NCBI GenBank assembly: GCA_937906165.1
Contig: CALCYA010000109.1
Location: forward strand, 9,195-73,194
Direction: 5' to 3'
Source of the DNA: an uncultured Bacteroidales bacterium
Lineage (GTDB): Bacteria > Bacteroidota > Bacteroidia > Bacteroidales > Bacteroidaceae
DNA: 64,000 nucleotides
The notes under the pieces were generated by a model. That model was not told the origin of the DNA, ran no database searches, and saw nothing but the letters and a program-made list of their open reading frames with translations. Within the stretch, counting starts at the first letter, position 1; the number at the start of each line of letters is the position of its first letter. Made by a program: the position numbers and the translations under genes. Shown one piece after another: positions 9,400 through 18,286 of this stretch.

Positions 9400-11547
9400 T
9401 CAATATGTCATTATTTTCTTTACAAAGAAATAATAGTAATAATAAGTATTACCGAACTCTCTCTTCAACAGCGCCGCGACAACCGCATTAAGTCTCTCCT
9501 CAGCCATATACGGATATGTCCTGCGGAGTTCGTCACGGGCCTTTGCAACACTGCTTTGGAACCTCATGAAGTTGGCCTCCACCCCACCTGGTCCTCTGTT
9601 GACGAACGCATTCAGGAATTCCTCACCTACCTGCACGGTCTTCCCCTTGTCAAGAGTCAAAAAGAGAAGAAGGGCCTCCTGATAATGTCTCGGGAGTTGT
9701 TTCACCGACTTCGGGTCGTTCATATCTACGCCCTTTATAAAATCCTGGATAAACAGGTTAAGAGCCGCTACAAAACGTTTGGAATCTTTCTTGACGAGCG
9801 CCATGGCAAGAGACGCCTCAACGAATTCGGCTGTAATCTCCTGCTTCAACTCCGCCGAATTGCCAAAGGCAACACTGTCCTTGGCCGCAAACGCGTCTGA
9901 AAGAGATGACAGATAGGCCTTGCTTGACTGTTCACCTGTCATATTGGCATCAATAGCATCCATAACATATTTCTCAACCACATCGTCCACACTCAAGATG
10001 TCATTGTAGCAGGTATATTTCAAAGGCTGTGCAAGAGCCGGATTCTTTTGTATAAGTGCCGGCTCGTTTACATACGTTTCCATTTCGCGGGCCCACCCAC
10101 GATAGAACATAGTATTCTTGAGGATGTTTATATACCTTTCCGCAAGCCTGTATTCACCAGAGAGCAACATTGAGCGCACCGCACTTTTGAGATATTCATA
10201 CCTCCAGCCATATTCCACCGAATTTTCCATACACCATCGGTAGCAATAGTTGAAACGGCCAAGATTATAATAGATGAGCGAACCATCGGTGTGCGTCATA
10301 TGCACGGCCAAAGGAGAGACGGGCAGCACGCCGCCATCGGGATATGCAAACATCTCGTTTCCCGCACGACCCAGTTTCAGCAAAGCCAAATTCTTGTTGA
10401 GGACAATCTGACGGGTAGGCTCATCGCTGTCCTTGGCATAGTCGGCCACACTCCTCCAATCCTCTTCCCATATGGCAATATTCTGTTTATTCTCTATACG
10501 GAAATTATTGTCACTGAACCAGAAACGTACGCCAAAGCACATCGACAGCAAAAGAGCTACCACGGTAGCCGTACGCGCCAACTTTACCGGACAACGTCCA
10601 TTACAACGGAACGCATAAGAGAGCACAAAACCCAGGAAAAAGAGCAGCAGCAGAACAAAGGGAATCCAATAAAGATGGATATTATGCCAGAACGAACTTG
10701 TAAGATACTCCACTTTTTCGACCATCGTCTCATTCCACTGTGTCACCGGTACACCGGCCATATATATATCTTCAATCGCTATCGAATTGTAGCAAATGTT
10801 GTAATAAAGCCGTGGAACAAAAAGAACAAGCAGCACTGTCACCACAAATGCCACTGCAGGGAAAAGGAGTCTTTCCTTGTGCCGCGTGGAAAGTGCGACA
10901 CAAAACATCGCTATAAGCAATGCCGATGCAAGCGCATAGACACCCATAAGAGGGAAGCCGGCAATCACCCATACAGCGACAAGCAGAGTGCGCGCCACAT
11001 TGCCAATCCCCTTGCATGCCCACATTGCCAACAATGCGGAAAGCGTCGCCAGAAGTGCCATATAATAATATCCGGGCATCTTGAGATAGAACAGCCAATA
11101 GCCCAACTGGGTATTAGAAGCCAACAGGGCCACTACAGGCAGAAGTGCAAGAAGGGTATACTCTGAGGGCACGTCAAAAACCTTACGTGTCATGCGGAAC
11201 ACCGCATACAGCAACAGCACATATATTGCAGCACCCAGAGCGGGGTAATGAAAAAACTGCACAAGGAAACTGCCTACAAGCGACAAGGCCCCAGCCGGCA
11301 CCGATAGCATGGAGTTGTAGAACGTTGCGTCAAAGACAAAAAGAGACAAGGACTCGGTACGTCTCAACAGAGCCGACTCGTAAAAGCCCAGAAGAGCCCA
11401 TATCACAAGGAAAAGCAGCACCGCTACTGCCGGTTGCCATTTGGAATCGTCGGCAAAAAAGCGGGCAAACAAAGAAGCCTTGCCTTTCTTTGAAGCATCC
11501 ATTGCTGCATCCGCAACATGAGAGGATACTTTTTTTGTGGTTTTCAT
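9400..11547 (-). CDS. Large polytopic membrane protein (DUF6057-like), unknown function
   Basis: 715 aa. After a basic, soluble N-terminus (about 1-35), the first half (about 36-340) contains roughly nine to eleven hydrophobic segments, for example AVAVLLFLVIWALLGFYESA and IPFVLLLLFFLGFVLSYAF. The second half (about 345-715) is a soluble, helix-rich domain with repeat-like character (many Ala/Leu/Tyr helices, e.g. YRLAERYINILKNTMFYRGW). I recognise the general type as the Bacteroidota family I recall as DUF6057, but have no functional handle. It lies 33 bp after aroC and 10 bp before the CxxCH lipoprotein gene. The tight spacing suggests that the two act together. Confidence 0.65.
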   Translation of the reverse strand: MKTTKKVSSHVADAAMDASKKGKASLFARFFADDSKWQPAVAVLLFLVIWALLGFYESALLRRTESLSLFVFDATFYNSMLSVPAGALSLVGSFLVQFFHYPALGAAIYVLLLYAVFRMTRKVFDVPSEYTLLALLPVVALLASNTQLGYWLFYLKMPGYYYMALLATLSALLAMWACKGIGNVARTLLVAVWVIAGFPLMGVYALASALLIAMFCVALSTRHKERLLFPAVAFVVTVLLVLFVPRLYYNICYNSIAIEDIYMAGVPVTQWNETMVEKVEYLTSSFWHNIHLYWIPFVLLLLFFLGFVLSYAFRCNGRCPVKLARTATVVALLLSMCFGVRFWFSDNNFRIENKQNIAIWEEDWRSVADYAKDSDEPTRQIVLNKNLALLKLGRAGNEMFAYPDGGVLPVSPLAVHMTHTDGSLIYYNLGRFNYCYRWCMENSVEYGWRYEYLKSAVRSMLLSGEYRLAERYINILKNTMFYRGWAREMETYVNEPALIQKNPALAQPLKYTCYNDILSVDDVVEKYVMDAIDANMTGEQSSKAYLSSLSDAFAAKDSVAFGNSAELKQEITAEFVEASLAMALVKKDSKRFVAALNLFIQDFIKGVDMNDPKSVKQLPRHYQEALLLFLTLDKGKTVQVGEEFLNAFVNRGPGGVEANFMRFQSSVAKARDELRRTYPYMAEERLNAVVAALLKREFGNTYYYYYFFVKKIMTY

Positions 11548-11580
11548 ATCTGTTATATTCTTGTGGTTTTAAGAAACTTT

Positions 11581-12663
11581 TTACACGAACAGGCGGTCCT
11601 TCGCCCTTGCGAGCATAAAGTGGTCAAGGACAACCAGCGCAGCCATGGCTTCAACGACAGGAACCGCACGTGGCACCACACAGGGGTCATGACGCCCGCG
11701 CGCAAGCAGCATAGTTTCATCGCCGTCACGGGTGACGGTAGCCTGCTCCTTGAGCAACGTCGCCACAGGCTTGAATGCCACACGGAAAAAGATGTCGTTG
11801 CCATTGGAGATACCGCCCTGTATTCCACCGCTGTTGTTGGTACGTGTAGCGATAGCACCTCCTTTGTTGTAAAAGATGTCGTTCTGCTGAGAGCCACGTC
11901 CGCAGGCTGCGGCAAAGCCATTGCCGTAATCGAATCCCTTGGCTGCATTTATCGACAGCATCGCATGGGCCAATGAAGACGAGAGTTTGTCATAAAGAGG
12001 TTCGCCCAACCCCACAGGAACGCCTTTCACCACACAGCTCACCACACCACCCACGGTATCTCCGTCACGCTTTACATCAAGGATAAGCTGTTCCATCTCA
12101 CGGGCTTTCTCTTCATCGGGACAACGCACTATGTTCGACTCTGCAAGCGAGAGGTCATACTGAGAATAATCACCGCCGAGCACAATTCCACCCACCTGTG
12201 AAGTGTAGGCCTGGACAGAAATGCCCAACTGCTTGAGCGCCAACTTCGCGAGAGCACCGGCGCAGACACGCACCGCTGTCTCACGTGCAGAAGAACGCCC
12301 GCCACCGCGGTGGTCACGAATACCGTATTTACGGTCGTATACATAATCGGCGTGTGAAGGCCTGAAGGCCTCGCGAAGATTATCGTAATCACCGCTGTGG
12401 CTGTTACTGTTCTCTATAACGAAGGCTATCGGGGCACCTGTAGAACGCCCCTCAAAGATGCCTGAAAGGAAACGCACCTCGTCCTGTTCATTGCGTTGTG
12501 TAGTTATCCGGCTTTGCCCCGGGCGACGCCTTTGCATCTCGCAGCGTATAAATTCCTCATCGATGACCACCCCGGCAGGGAAGCCATCGACAACACCTCC
12601 GATAGCCACCCCGTGTGACTCACCGAAGGTTGCAAGGCGAAGCAGTTGACCAAAACTGTTCAT
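11581..12663 (-). CDS. aroC: Chorismate synthase
   Basis: 360 aa from the ATG at 12663 ([18 protein letters not shown]). The enzyme converts EPSP to chorismate with reduced FMN, the last step of the shikimate pathway. Family signatures are present: GESHG near the N-terminus, the [10 protein letters not shown] segment, and the [10 protein letters not shown] motif in the C-terminal part. Length matches the family. The frame stays open upstream to 12735, but that extension is alanine/valine-rich, lies inside the repetitive Cys-Gly tail codons of the upstream FKBP gene and has no homology, so I reject it. The start is 7 bp after the FKBP stop. A second shikimate-pathway gene (aroK) is at 51.9 kb, not linked. 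Confidence 0.96.
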   Translation of the reverse strand: MNSFGQLLRLATFGESHGVAIGGVVDGFPAGVVIDEEFIRCEMQRRRPGQSRITTQRNEQDEVRFLSGIFEGRSTGAPIAFVIENSNSHSGDYDNLREAFRPSHADYVYDRKYGIRDHRGGGRSSARETAVRVCAGALAKLALKQLGISVQAYTSQVGGIVLGGDYSQYDLSLAESNIVRCPDEEKAREMEQLILDVKRDGDTVGGVVSCVVKGVPVGLGEPLYDKLSSSLAHAMLSINAAKGFDYGNGFAAACGRGSQQNDIFYNKGGAIATRTNNSGGIQGGISNGNDIFFRVAFKPVATLLKEQATVTRDGDETMLLARGRHDPCVVPRAVPVVEAMAALVVLDHFMLARAKDRLFV

Positions 12664-12670
12664 ATTCAAA

Positions 12671-13249
12671 TCAATGGTTGCAGCCACCCTCGCAACCGCC
12701 GTCGCCACAGCCGCTGCAACCGCCACTGCAACCACCGCTGCAACCGCCGCTGCAAGAAGCCTTCAACGAATCATAGAACTTCTTGAGTTCCGATTCCTTG
12801 GCCGGGCGTGACTCCACCACATTACCCACAAACTGCAGGTCGCAACCTGCAAGAGGATGATTGAAGTCCATGACAACCTTTACAGGAGTAACCTCCTTTA
12901 CCGTGCCGAGGATGGGCGAGCCGTCGGCGCGCATCATCTCAACCACATTACCTGCGTAGATATGAGCCGAGTCGAACTTGCCGTCAATGGTGAACACCTC
13001 ACGGTCGAAATCCTGAACATGGTCGGGGTCATACTCTCCGTAAGCATCGGCAAACGGAATTGTAAAATCGAACTCATCGCCTTTCTGAAGGTCCTTGAGG
13101 TTCTCCTCGAACGAATCAAGAGTGTAACCTACACCTGTGAGGAAGCCGAAAGGCTGCTCACGTGTTGTCTTCTCAACTTCTTCGCACTCACCGTCACGGT
13201 GTGAATAGAGGGTATATGCCACACGCATATATTTGTTTGTAATCTCCAT
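12671..13249 (-). CDS. slyD: SlyD-type FKBP peptidyl-prolyl isomerase with Cys-rich metal-binding tail
   Basis: 192 aa from the ATG at 13249 ([14 protein letters not shown]). A longer reading to 13369 adds 40 unrelated residues and crosses the likely promoter. The FKBP half carries [13 protein letters not shown] and [14 protein letters not shown]. The insert-in-flap part carries the SlyD signature NHPLAG. The last 30 residues contain seven cysteines in [11 protein letters not shown] spacing and end in CNH, comparable to the nickel-binding tail of SlyD but Cys-only rather than His-rich. The probable role is prolyl isomerase/chaperone and metal (Ni/Zn) handling in the cytoplasm. It is the first gene of the aroC operon. 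Confidence 0.9.
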   Translation of the reverse strand: MEITNKYMRVAYTLYSHRDGECEEVEKTTREQPFGFLTGVGYTLDSFEENLKDLQKGDEFDFTIPFADAYGEYDPDHVQDFDREVFTIDGKFDSAHIYAGNVVEMMRADGSPILGTVKEVTPVKVVMDFNHPLAGCDLQFVGNVVESRPAKESELKKFYDSLKASCSGGCSGGCSGGCSGCGDGGCEGGCNH

Positions 13250-13331
13250 TGTATTTATCTGTATTGCATTAATAAATCTCTCAACCGGATGCTGCACGGT
13301 CACAATTGCCTGCTCCGGCGGCATAATGTTG

Positions 13332-13363
13332 CAAAGATATAAATTGTTCACAAAAAACATCAA
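13332..13363 (-). promoter_or_regulatory. Putative promoter for the slyD-aroC operon
   Basis: On the minus strand TATCTTTG (13339-13332) matches TAnnTTTG exactly and a TTG (13363-13361) lies 21 bp upstream. The predicted start lies about 75-80 nt upstream of the slyD ATG. This promoter is divergent from the plus-strand promoter at 13440-13472; both share the 335-bp gap 13250-13584, which has no other feature I can see. Confidence 0.6.
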
Positions 13364-13439
13364 CGACAATTCAAAAAAATGACATCCGTCACATTATTAA
13401 TTAAGAAATTCAGGCTGTCAAGGAAAAAAACATATAAAT

Positions 13440-13472
13440 TTTGGGTTCTTTTACAGAAGTTGATTAAATTTG
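13440..13472 (+). promoter_or_regulatory. Putative promoter for the GH5-ROK-GH92 operon
   Basis: TTTG (13440-13443) and TAAATTTG (13465-13472) are spaced by 21 bp, a good match to the Bacteroidota -33/-7 consensus. The leader to the GH5 ATG would be about 105 nt. Confidence 0.6.
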
Positions 13473-13584
13473 CTACTTGCAGCCGTATGCGTTAACCGCG
13501 CGCACTTGCAATCAAGATATCGGCGTCAGTTTTGACCCATTACCATAAAGTTGAAGAAATAAACAACCATAATAAAATCTTCAA

Positions 13585-14916
13585 ATGAGAATGAATGTAA
13601 TAAAAAGCCTGTTCTTTACAATGGCGACAACAATTCTTCTGGCTTGCGGCGCAGGCGCCGGCAACAAGAGCCAAGCAAAGGAGTGCGAAAAGGAGGAAGT
13701 AAGTTTTGTAACAACCGACGGGACAAAATTCATCAAGGACGGAAAGCCCTACCATTACATAGGCACCAACCTGTGGTATGCGAGTGTGCTTGCATCTACC
13801 GGTGAAGGAGGCAACAGGGAGCGTTTCTGCAAGGAGCTCGACAACCTCAAGGCCATTGGCGTGAACAACTTGAGAATCCTCTCGGGACCAGATGCCGGCA
13901 GTGACCTTGCGAACCCCGCAAAGCCCTACCTGCAGACAGCTCCCGGAGTGCTCAACGACACCATACTCCAAGGACTTGACTTTGTATTGGCCGAACTTGA
14001 GAAGAGAGACATGACCGCTGTAATTTATCTCAACAACGCATGGGACTGGAGCGGCGGTATGGGTTTCTACCTCAAGGAGTGCGGATACGGCGACTCGCCT
14101 AATACTCTTGAAGATGGCGGCTACGACCGTTACGTCGAGTACTGCGCGAACTTCGCACGCGAGCCTAAGGCTCTTGAAATGTACTACAATTACATAAAGC
14201 TGATCGTTTCACGCAAGAACAGCATCACAGGACGCCTTTACAAGGACGAGCCTGCCATCATGGCATGGCAGCTCTGCAACGAGCCACGCGCTTTCTCAAA
14301 GGAGAACAAGGAGGCTTTTGAAAAGTGGAACCTTGAGGCTGCCGCGTTGATAAAGAGTATTGACAGCAACCACCTTGTATCAACAGGTAGTGAGGGTTAC
14401 ATCGGCTGCGAGGTTGACCCGGAACTGTGCGAGCGCATACATGCCGACAAGAACATCGACTACCTTACCATACATATATGGCCTGTAAACTGGGGCTGGG
14501 CGCCACGCTCCAACCCTGACAGCGGCATCGAGAACGCCTGCAAGAGAAGCGGAGAGTATATCGACGACCACATTGCAATGGCCGGAAAAATCAACAAGCC
14601 ACTGGTTATTGAGGAGTTCGGTTATTCACGCCAGGGCAATGTAAGCGGCACAGGCATACCCACAGACAGCCGTGACATATTCTACGCGTTCATCTTTGAG
14701 CAGGTAAAGAAGAGCGTAGAGACAGGCGGACCTATCGCAGGTTGCAACTTCTGGGGTTGGGGCGGCAGCGGACGTCCACGCGACCTTGTATGGCAGGCAG
14801 GCGACGACTATCTGTGCGACCCGCCACACGAGCCACAGGGCTGGTACTCTGTCTTTGACAATGACACTACAACAATAGAGACTATCAAGAAATATTCTAA
14901 AGAAATAAACAAATAA
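13585..14916 (+). CDS. GH5 endo-beta-1,4-mannanase-like lipoprotein
   Basis: 443 aa. Lipoprotein signal with Cys21 (TTILLAC). A GH5 (clan A) TIM barrel follows: FIKDGKPYHYIGTNLWY at the start of the domain, acid/base Glu233 in AWQLCNEPR, an HIWPVNWGW segment, and nucleophile Glu344 in VIEEFGYSRQG. The fit is to mannanase-type GH5 (subfamily 7-like), hydrolysing beta-1,4-mannosidic bonds at the cell surface or in the periplasm; subfamily is inference. It is the first gene of a locus with a ROK kinase, two GH92 alpha-mannosidases and a downstream GH130 enzyme, which supports a mannose-containing substrate. No SusC/SusD accompanies it here. Confidence 0.87.
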   Translation: MRMNVIKSLFFTMATTILLACGAGAGNKSQAKECEKEEVSFVTTDGTKFIKDGKPYHYIGTNLWYASVLASTGEGGNRERFCKELDNLKAIGVNNLRILSGPDAGSDLANPAKPYLQTAPGVLNDTILQGLDFVLAELEKRDMTAVIYLNNAWDWSGGMGFYLKECGYGDSPNTLEDGGYDRYVEYCANFAREPKALEMYYNYIKLIVSRKNSITGRLYKDEPAIMAWQLCNEPRAFSKENKEAFEKWNLEAAALIKSIDSNHLVSTGSEGYIGCEVDPELCERIHADKNIDYLTIHIWPVNWGWAPRSNPDSGIENACKRSGEYIDDHIAMAGKINKPLVIEEFGYSRQGNVSGTGIPTDSRDIFYAFIFEQVKKSVETGGPIAGCNFWGWGGSGRPRDLVWQAGDDYLCDPPHEPQGWYSVFDNDTTTIETIKKYSKEINK

Positions 14917-14932
14917 ACAAAAACTTATAACT

Positions 14933-16033
14933 ATGTATAAAAACGATAACCGCATTGTTGCCACACTCGACGCAGGCGGCACAAACTTTGTGTTCGGCGC
15001 GATGAAGGCAGGAGAGTTTATTATTGAGCCCGTTTCGGTTCCTGCACAGTCACACGACCTTGACCTCTGTTTGCAGAATATGGTCAACGGATTCCGTCAG
15101 GTATTCGACAAGCTGGAGGAGAAGCCAGTTGCAATCAGCTTTGCTTTCCCCGGCCCTGCCGACTACCCCAACGGCATCATCGGAGGCTACCTCCCCAACT
15201 TCCCATCATTCCGTGAGGGTGTGGCACTGGGTGCTTTCCTCGAGAAGCAGTTCGGTGTGCCCGTGTTCATCAACAACGACGGAGACCTCTTCGCATACGG
15301 CGAGGCTCTCTGCGGCGCCTTGCCCGAAATCAACAACCGCCTCAAGGAACTGGGCTCTACAAAGCAGTACAAGAACCTCATTGGATACACTTTGGGTACA
15401 GGATTCGGTATAGGTGTAGTAATCGACAGCCGTCTTAACCGCGGTGACAACTCATGTGTGGAGACATTCTGTCTTCGCCACAAGGAGATGCCCGAGATTA
15501 TCGTTGAGGAGGGTGTAGCCATCCGTGCCGTGAAGAGAGTGTACGGCGAGAAGAGCGGTAACCCCGACCATGGCCTCACTCCAAAGGATATATGCGAGAT
15601 TGCCGACGGCACACGTGAGGGTGACCGCGAGGCAGCAAAGGAGGCATTCGCATCACTCGGAAGAATCGCCGGTGCTGCAATATCCACAGCAGTGACAATC
15701 ATCGACGGCCTTGTTGTAATTGGTGGCGGCGTATCGGCTGCAAGCCGTTGGATTATGCCTGCCCTCCTTGAGGAGATGCGCTCAAAACTCCACACATTGG
15801 GCGGCGACGAGGTAAACCTTGTACAGATGAAGGTATACGACCTTGAGAATGACGAGGAGTTCAAGCTCTTTGCAAAGGGTGAGGTAAAGAAGGTAAAGGT
15901 TTACGGTGAGGAGAGATATGTCGATTACGACAGCCAGAAGCGCGTGGGTATCGCAATTTCCAAGCTCGGTGCAAGCAAGGCCGTATCGGTAGGTGCATAC
16001 GCTTTCGCCTTGAGCGAACTCGACAAAAGATAA
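14933..16033 (+). CDS. ROK-family sugar kinase (probable hexose/mannose kinase)
   Basis: 366 aa, cytoplasmic. The ATP-phosphate motif VATLDAGGTNFVFGA (about 9-23) and GYTLGTGFGIGVV mark a ROK/ASKHA kinase. FAFPGPADYP and the C-terminal TIIDGLVVIGGGVSAA are also typical. The canonical ROK zinc site (CxCGxxGCxE) is not seen; instead the region reads CVETFCLRHKEMPEI, so zinc coordination or specificity may differ. It starts 16 bp after the GH5 gene and 6 bp before the first GH92, so it very likely phosphorylates mannose or another hexose released by the locus (inference). A repressor role is unlikely because there is no N-terminal HTH. Confidence 0.85.
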   Translation: MYKNDNRIVATLDAGGTNFVFGAMKAGEFIIEPVSVPAQSHDLDLCLQNMVNGFRQVFDKLEEKPVAISFAFPGPADYPNGIIGGYLPNFPSFREGVALGAFLEKQFGVPVFINNDGDLFAYGEALCGALPEINNRLKELGSTKQYKNLIGYTLGTGFGIGVVIDSRLNRGDNSCVETFCLRHKEMPEIIVEEGVAIRAVKRVYGEKSGNPDHGLTPKDICEIADGTREGDREAAKEAFASLGRIAGAAISTAVTIIDGLVVIGGGVSAASRWIMPALLEEMRSKLHTLGGDEVNLVQMKVYDLENDEEFKLFAKGEVKKVKVYGEERYVDYDSQKRVGIAISKLGASKAVSVGAYAFALSELDKR

Positions 16034-16039
16034 TTGATT

Positions 16040-18286
16040 ATGAGAAAGATAACACTGTTATTTGCCGCATTACTGTCGGCGGCAACTATCAACGCGCAGA
16101 AGCCTGTGGAGCTGGTAAACCCCTTTATCGGCACCACAAACTTCGGCACTACAAACCCCGGTGCGGTAACACCCAACGGCATGATGTCCGTAGTCCCTTT
16201 CAACGTGATGGGCTCGGACCTCAACGTGTTCGACAAAGACAGCCGTTGGTGGTCGGCGCCGTACGAATATGACAACAAGTTCTTCACAGGCTATGCACAC
16301 GTTGCACTGAGCGGCGTGGGTTGTCCCGAGGCCTCATCACTATTGGTGATGCCTACTTCCGGAGAACTCGACGTAAACTACTTCAATTATGGCACGGAGT
16401 ACACCGATGAGGTTGCCTCACCGGGTTACTACAGCAACATACTCACAAAATACGGCATCAAGACCGAGGTTACAGCCACCACCCGCAGTGCGTGCGAGCG
16501 CTACACTTTCCCTGCCGGTAAAGGCAACATCATCCTGAATCTGGGCCAGGGCCTCACCAACGAGAGCGGCGCCATGGTACGCCGCATAAGCAACACCGAG
16601 ATTGAGGGATTCAAACTATTGGGTACATTCTGCTACACCACACAGGCTGTGTTCCCAATCTACTTTGCAATGCGCGTGTCAAAGGCCCCTAACAGCGAAG
16701 GACCCTGGAAGTTCCAGCCTGAACTGAGCGGTGTAGAGGCAGCATGGACACCCGACGACGGTACATACAAACTCTATGAGAACTACTACAAGGAGATTGC
16801 CGGTGACAACATCGGTTACCGTTTCTGCTATGACGACCTTGCCGAGGGCGAGCAGATAACAGTGCAGATAGGTGTGTCATTCGTATCGGTGGAGAATGCC
16901 TGGGAGAACCTTGAGGCTGAGCAGAGAGGCAAAGACTTCGACAAGATTCATGCACAGGCTGTGGAGCGCTGGAACAGCGACCTCGGGCGCATACGTGTAG
17001 AGGGCGGCACAAAGGACCAGCAGACAATATTCTACACAGCCCTTTATCATGCGCTCATACACCCGAGCACATTGAGCGACGTCAATGGCGAGTACCCCAA
17101 GATGGAGAATGCAGGCATCGGCAAGAGTGACCACACACGCTACACAATATTCTCCCTTTGGGACACCTACCGTAACCTTCACCAGTTGCTCACGCTTGTA
17201 TACCCCGAGCGTCAGACAGATATGCTGCGCTCAATGGTGGGCATGTACGAGGATTGGGGCTGGTTGCCACGTTGGGAGCTCTTCGGCCGCGAGACATTCA
17301 CCATGGAAGGTGACCCTGCGGCTATCGTAATTGCCGACAGCTGGATCAAGGGCCTGCGCGACTTTGACATCGACAAGGCATACGAGGCGATGCTCAAGTC
17401 GGCAACAACAGAGGGTGCGAACAACCCTATCCGCCGCGACATAGACCCGTATATAAAGGACGGTTTCATACCGTTGTGGTATTTCTCGAACGACCTTTCG
17501 GGTGACAACTCCGTATCACACGCACTCGAATACTGCTCGGCCGACTACGCCATTGCACAGCTGGCCGACTCACTGGGCGACAAGACACGCGTAAAGGAGT
17601 TCACAAAACGTTCACAGAGCTACCGCCGCTACTTCTGCAAGGAGCATGGTACACTGCGTCCGCTCACAAAGGAGGGCGAGTTCCTGGGCGACTTTGACCC
17701 CTCTACCGGCAAGAACTTCGAGAATGTACCCGGCTTCCACGAGGCTTCGGCATGGTGCTACACATTCGCTGTGCCCCATGACATAAAGGGCCTCACAAAG
17801 CTCATGGGCGGCAAGAAAGGATTCATCAAGAGCCTGCAGGGCGTGTTCGACAACGACTACTATGATCCTGCAAACGAGCCCGACATTGTATACGCATATC
17901 TCTTCAGCCGTTTCAAGGGCGAGGAGTGGCGTACACAGAAGGAGGTGAAGAAGATTCTCGACAACAATTACAAGAATGCCCCCAACGGAATACCGGGTAA
18001 CGACGACACAGGTACAATGTCGGCATGGGCGGTATTCTCCATGATGGGCTTCTACCCAGACTGCCCGGGCGAGCCATACTACACTCTCACAACACCGGTA
18101 TTCGACAAGGTAAGCATCACCACTCCAAAGGGAGACATCACTATTGAGTGTGAGCGCCCCAACGAGGATTGCCACTACATCGAGAGCATAAGCCTCAACG
18201 GCAAGAAGAGCGGCTACCGCCTGACACACAAGCAGTTGCTAGACAACGCAAACATCAGAATGAAACTTAAAAAGGACCCTAAATGA
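16040..18286 (+). CDS. GH92 alpha-mannosidase (divergent N-terminal motif)
   Basis: 748 aa from the ATG at 16040; the upstream in-frame TTG is less likely. Signal peptidase I-type leader (…AATINAQ), so periplasmic. It opens with the GH92 N-terminal block PVELVNPFIGT and carries the C-terminal GNDDTGTMSAW signature. Calcium-dependent exo-acting GH92 enzymes remove alpha-mannose from N-glycans or yeast mannan. Where the neighbouring paralogue has GFSHTHLSGTG, this protein has GYAHVALSGVGCPE, so its linkage specificity may differ. Its stop overlaps the ATG of the next GH92 gene (ATGA), implying translational coupling. Confidence 0.93.
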   Translation: MRKITLLFAALLSAATINAQKPVELVNPFIGTTNFGTTNPGAVTPNGMMSVVPFNVMGSDLNVFDKDSRWWSAPYEYDNKFFTGYAHVALSGVGCPEASSLLVMPTSGELDVNYFNYGTEYTDEVASPGYYSNILTKYGIKTEVTATTRSACERYTFPAGKGNIILNLGQGLTNESGAMVRRISNTEIEGFKLLGTFCYTTQAVFPIYFAMRVSKAPNSEGPWKFQPELSGVEAAWTPDDGTYKLYENYYKEIAGDNIGYRFCYDDLAEGEQITVQIGVSFVSVENAWENLEAEQRGKDFDKIHAQAVERWNSDLGRIRVEGGTKDQQTIFYTALYHALIHPSTLSDVNGEYPKMENAGIGKSDHTRYTIFSLWDTYRNLHQLLTLVYPERQTDMLRSMVGMYEDWGWLPRWELFGRETFTMEGDPAAIVIADSWIKGLRDFDIDKAYEAMLKSATTEGANNPIRRDIDPYIKDGFIPLWYFSNDLSGDNSVSHALEYCSADYAIAQLADSLGDKTRVKEFTKRSQSYRRYFCKEHGTLRPLTKEGEFLGDFDPSTGKNFENVPGFHEASAWCYTFAVPHDIKGLTKLMGGKKGFIKSLQGVFDNDYYDPANEPDIVYAYLFSRFKGEEWRTQKEVKKILDNNYKNAPNGIPGNDDTGTMSAWAVFSMMGFYPDCPGEPYYTLTTPVFDKVSITTPKGDITIECERPNEDCHYIESISLNGKKSGYRLTHKQLLDNANIRMKLKKDPK

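Noticed and set aside
12664..12735. N-terminal extension of chorismate synthase
   Set aside because: It is an Ala/Val string translated from the Cys-Gly repeat codons of the upstream slyD gene; chorismate synthases begin at the MNSFGQ-type start.
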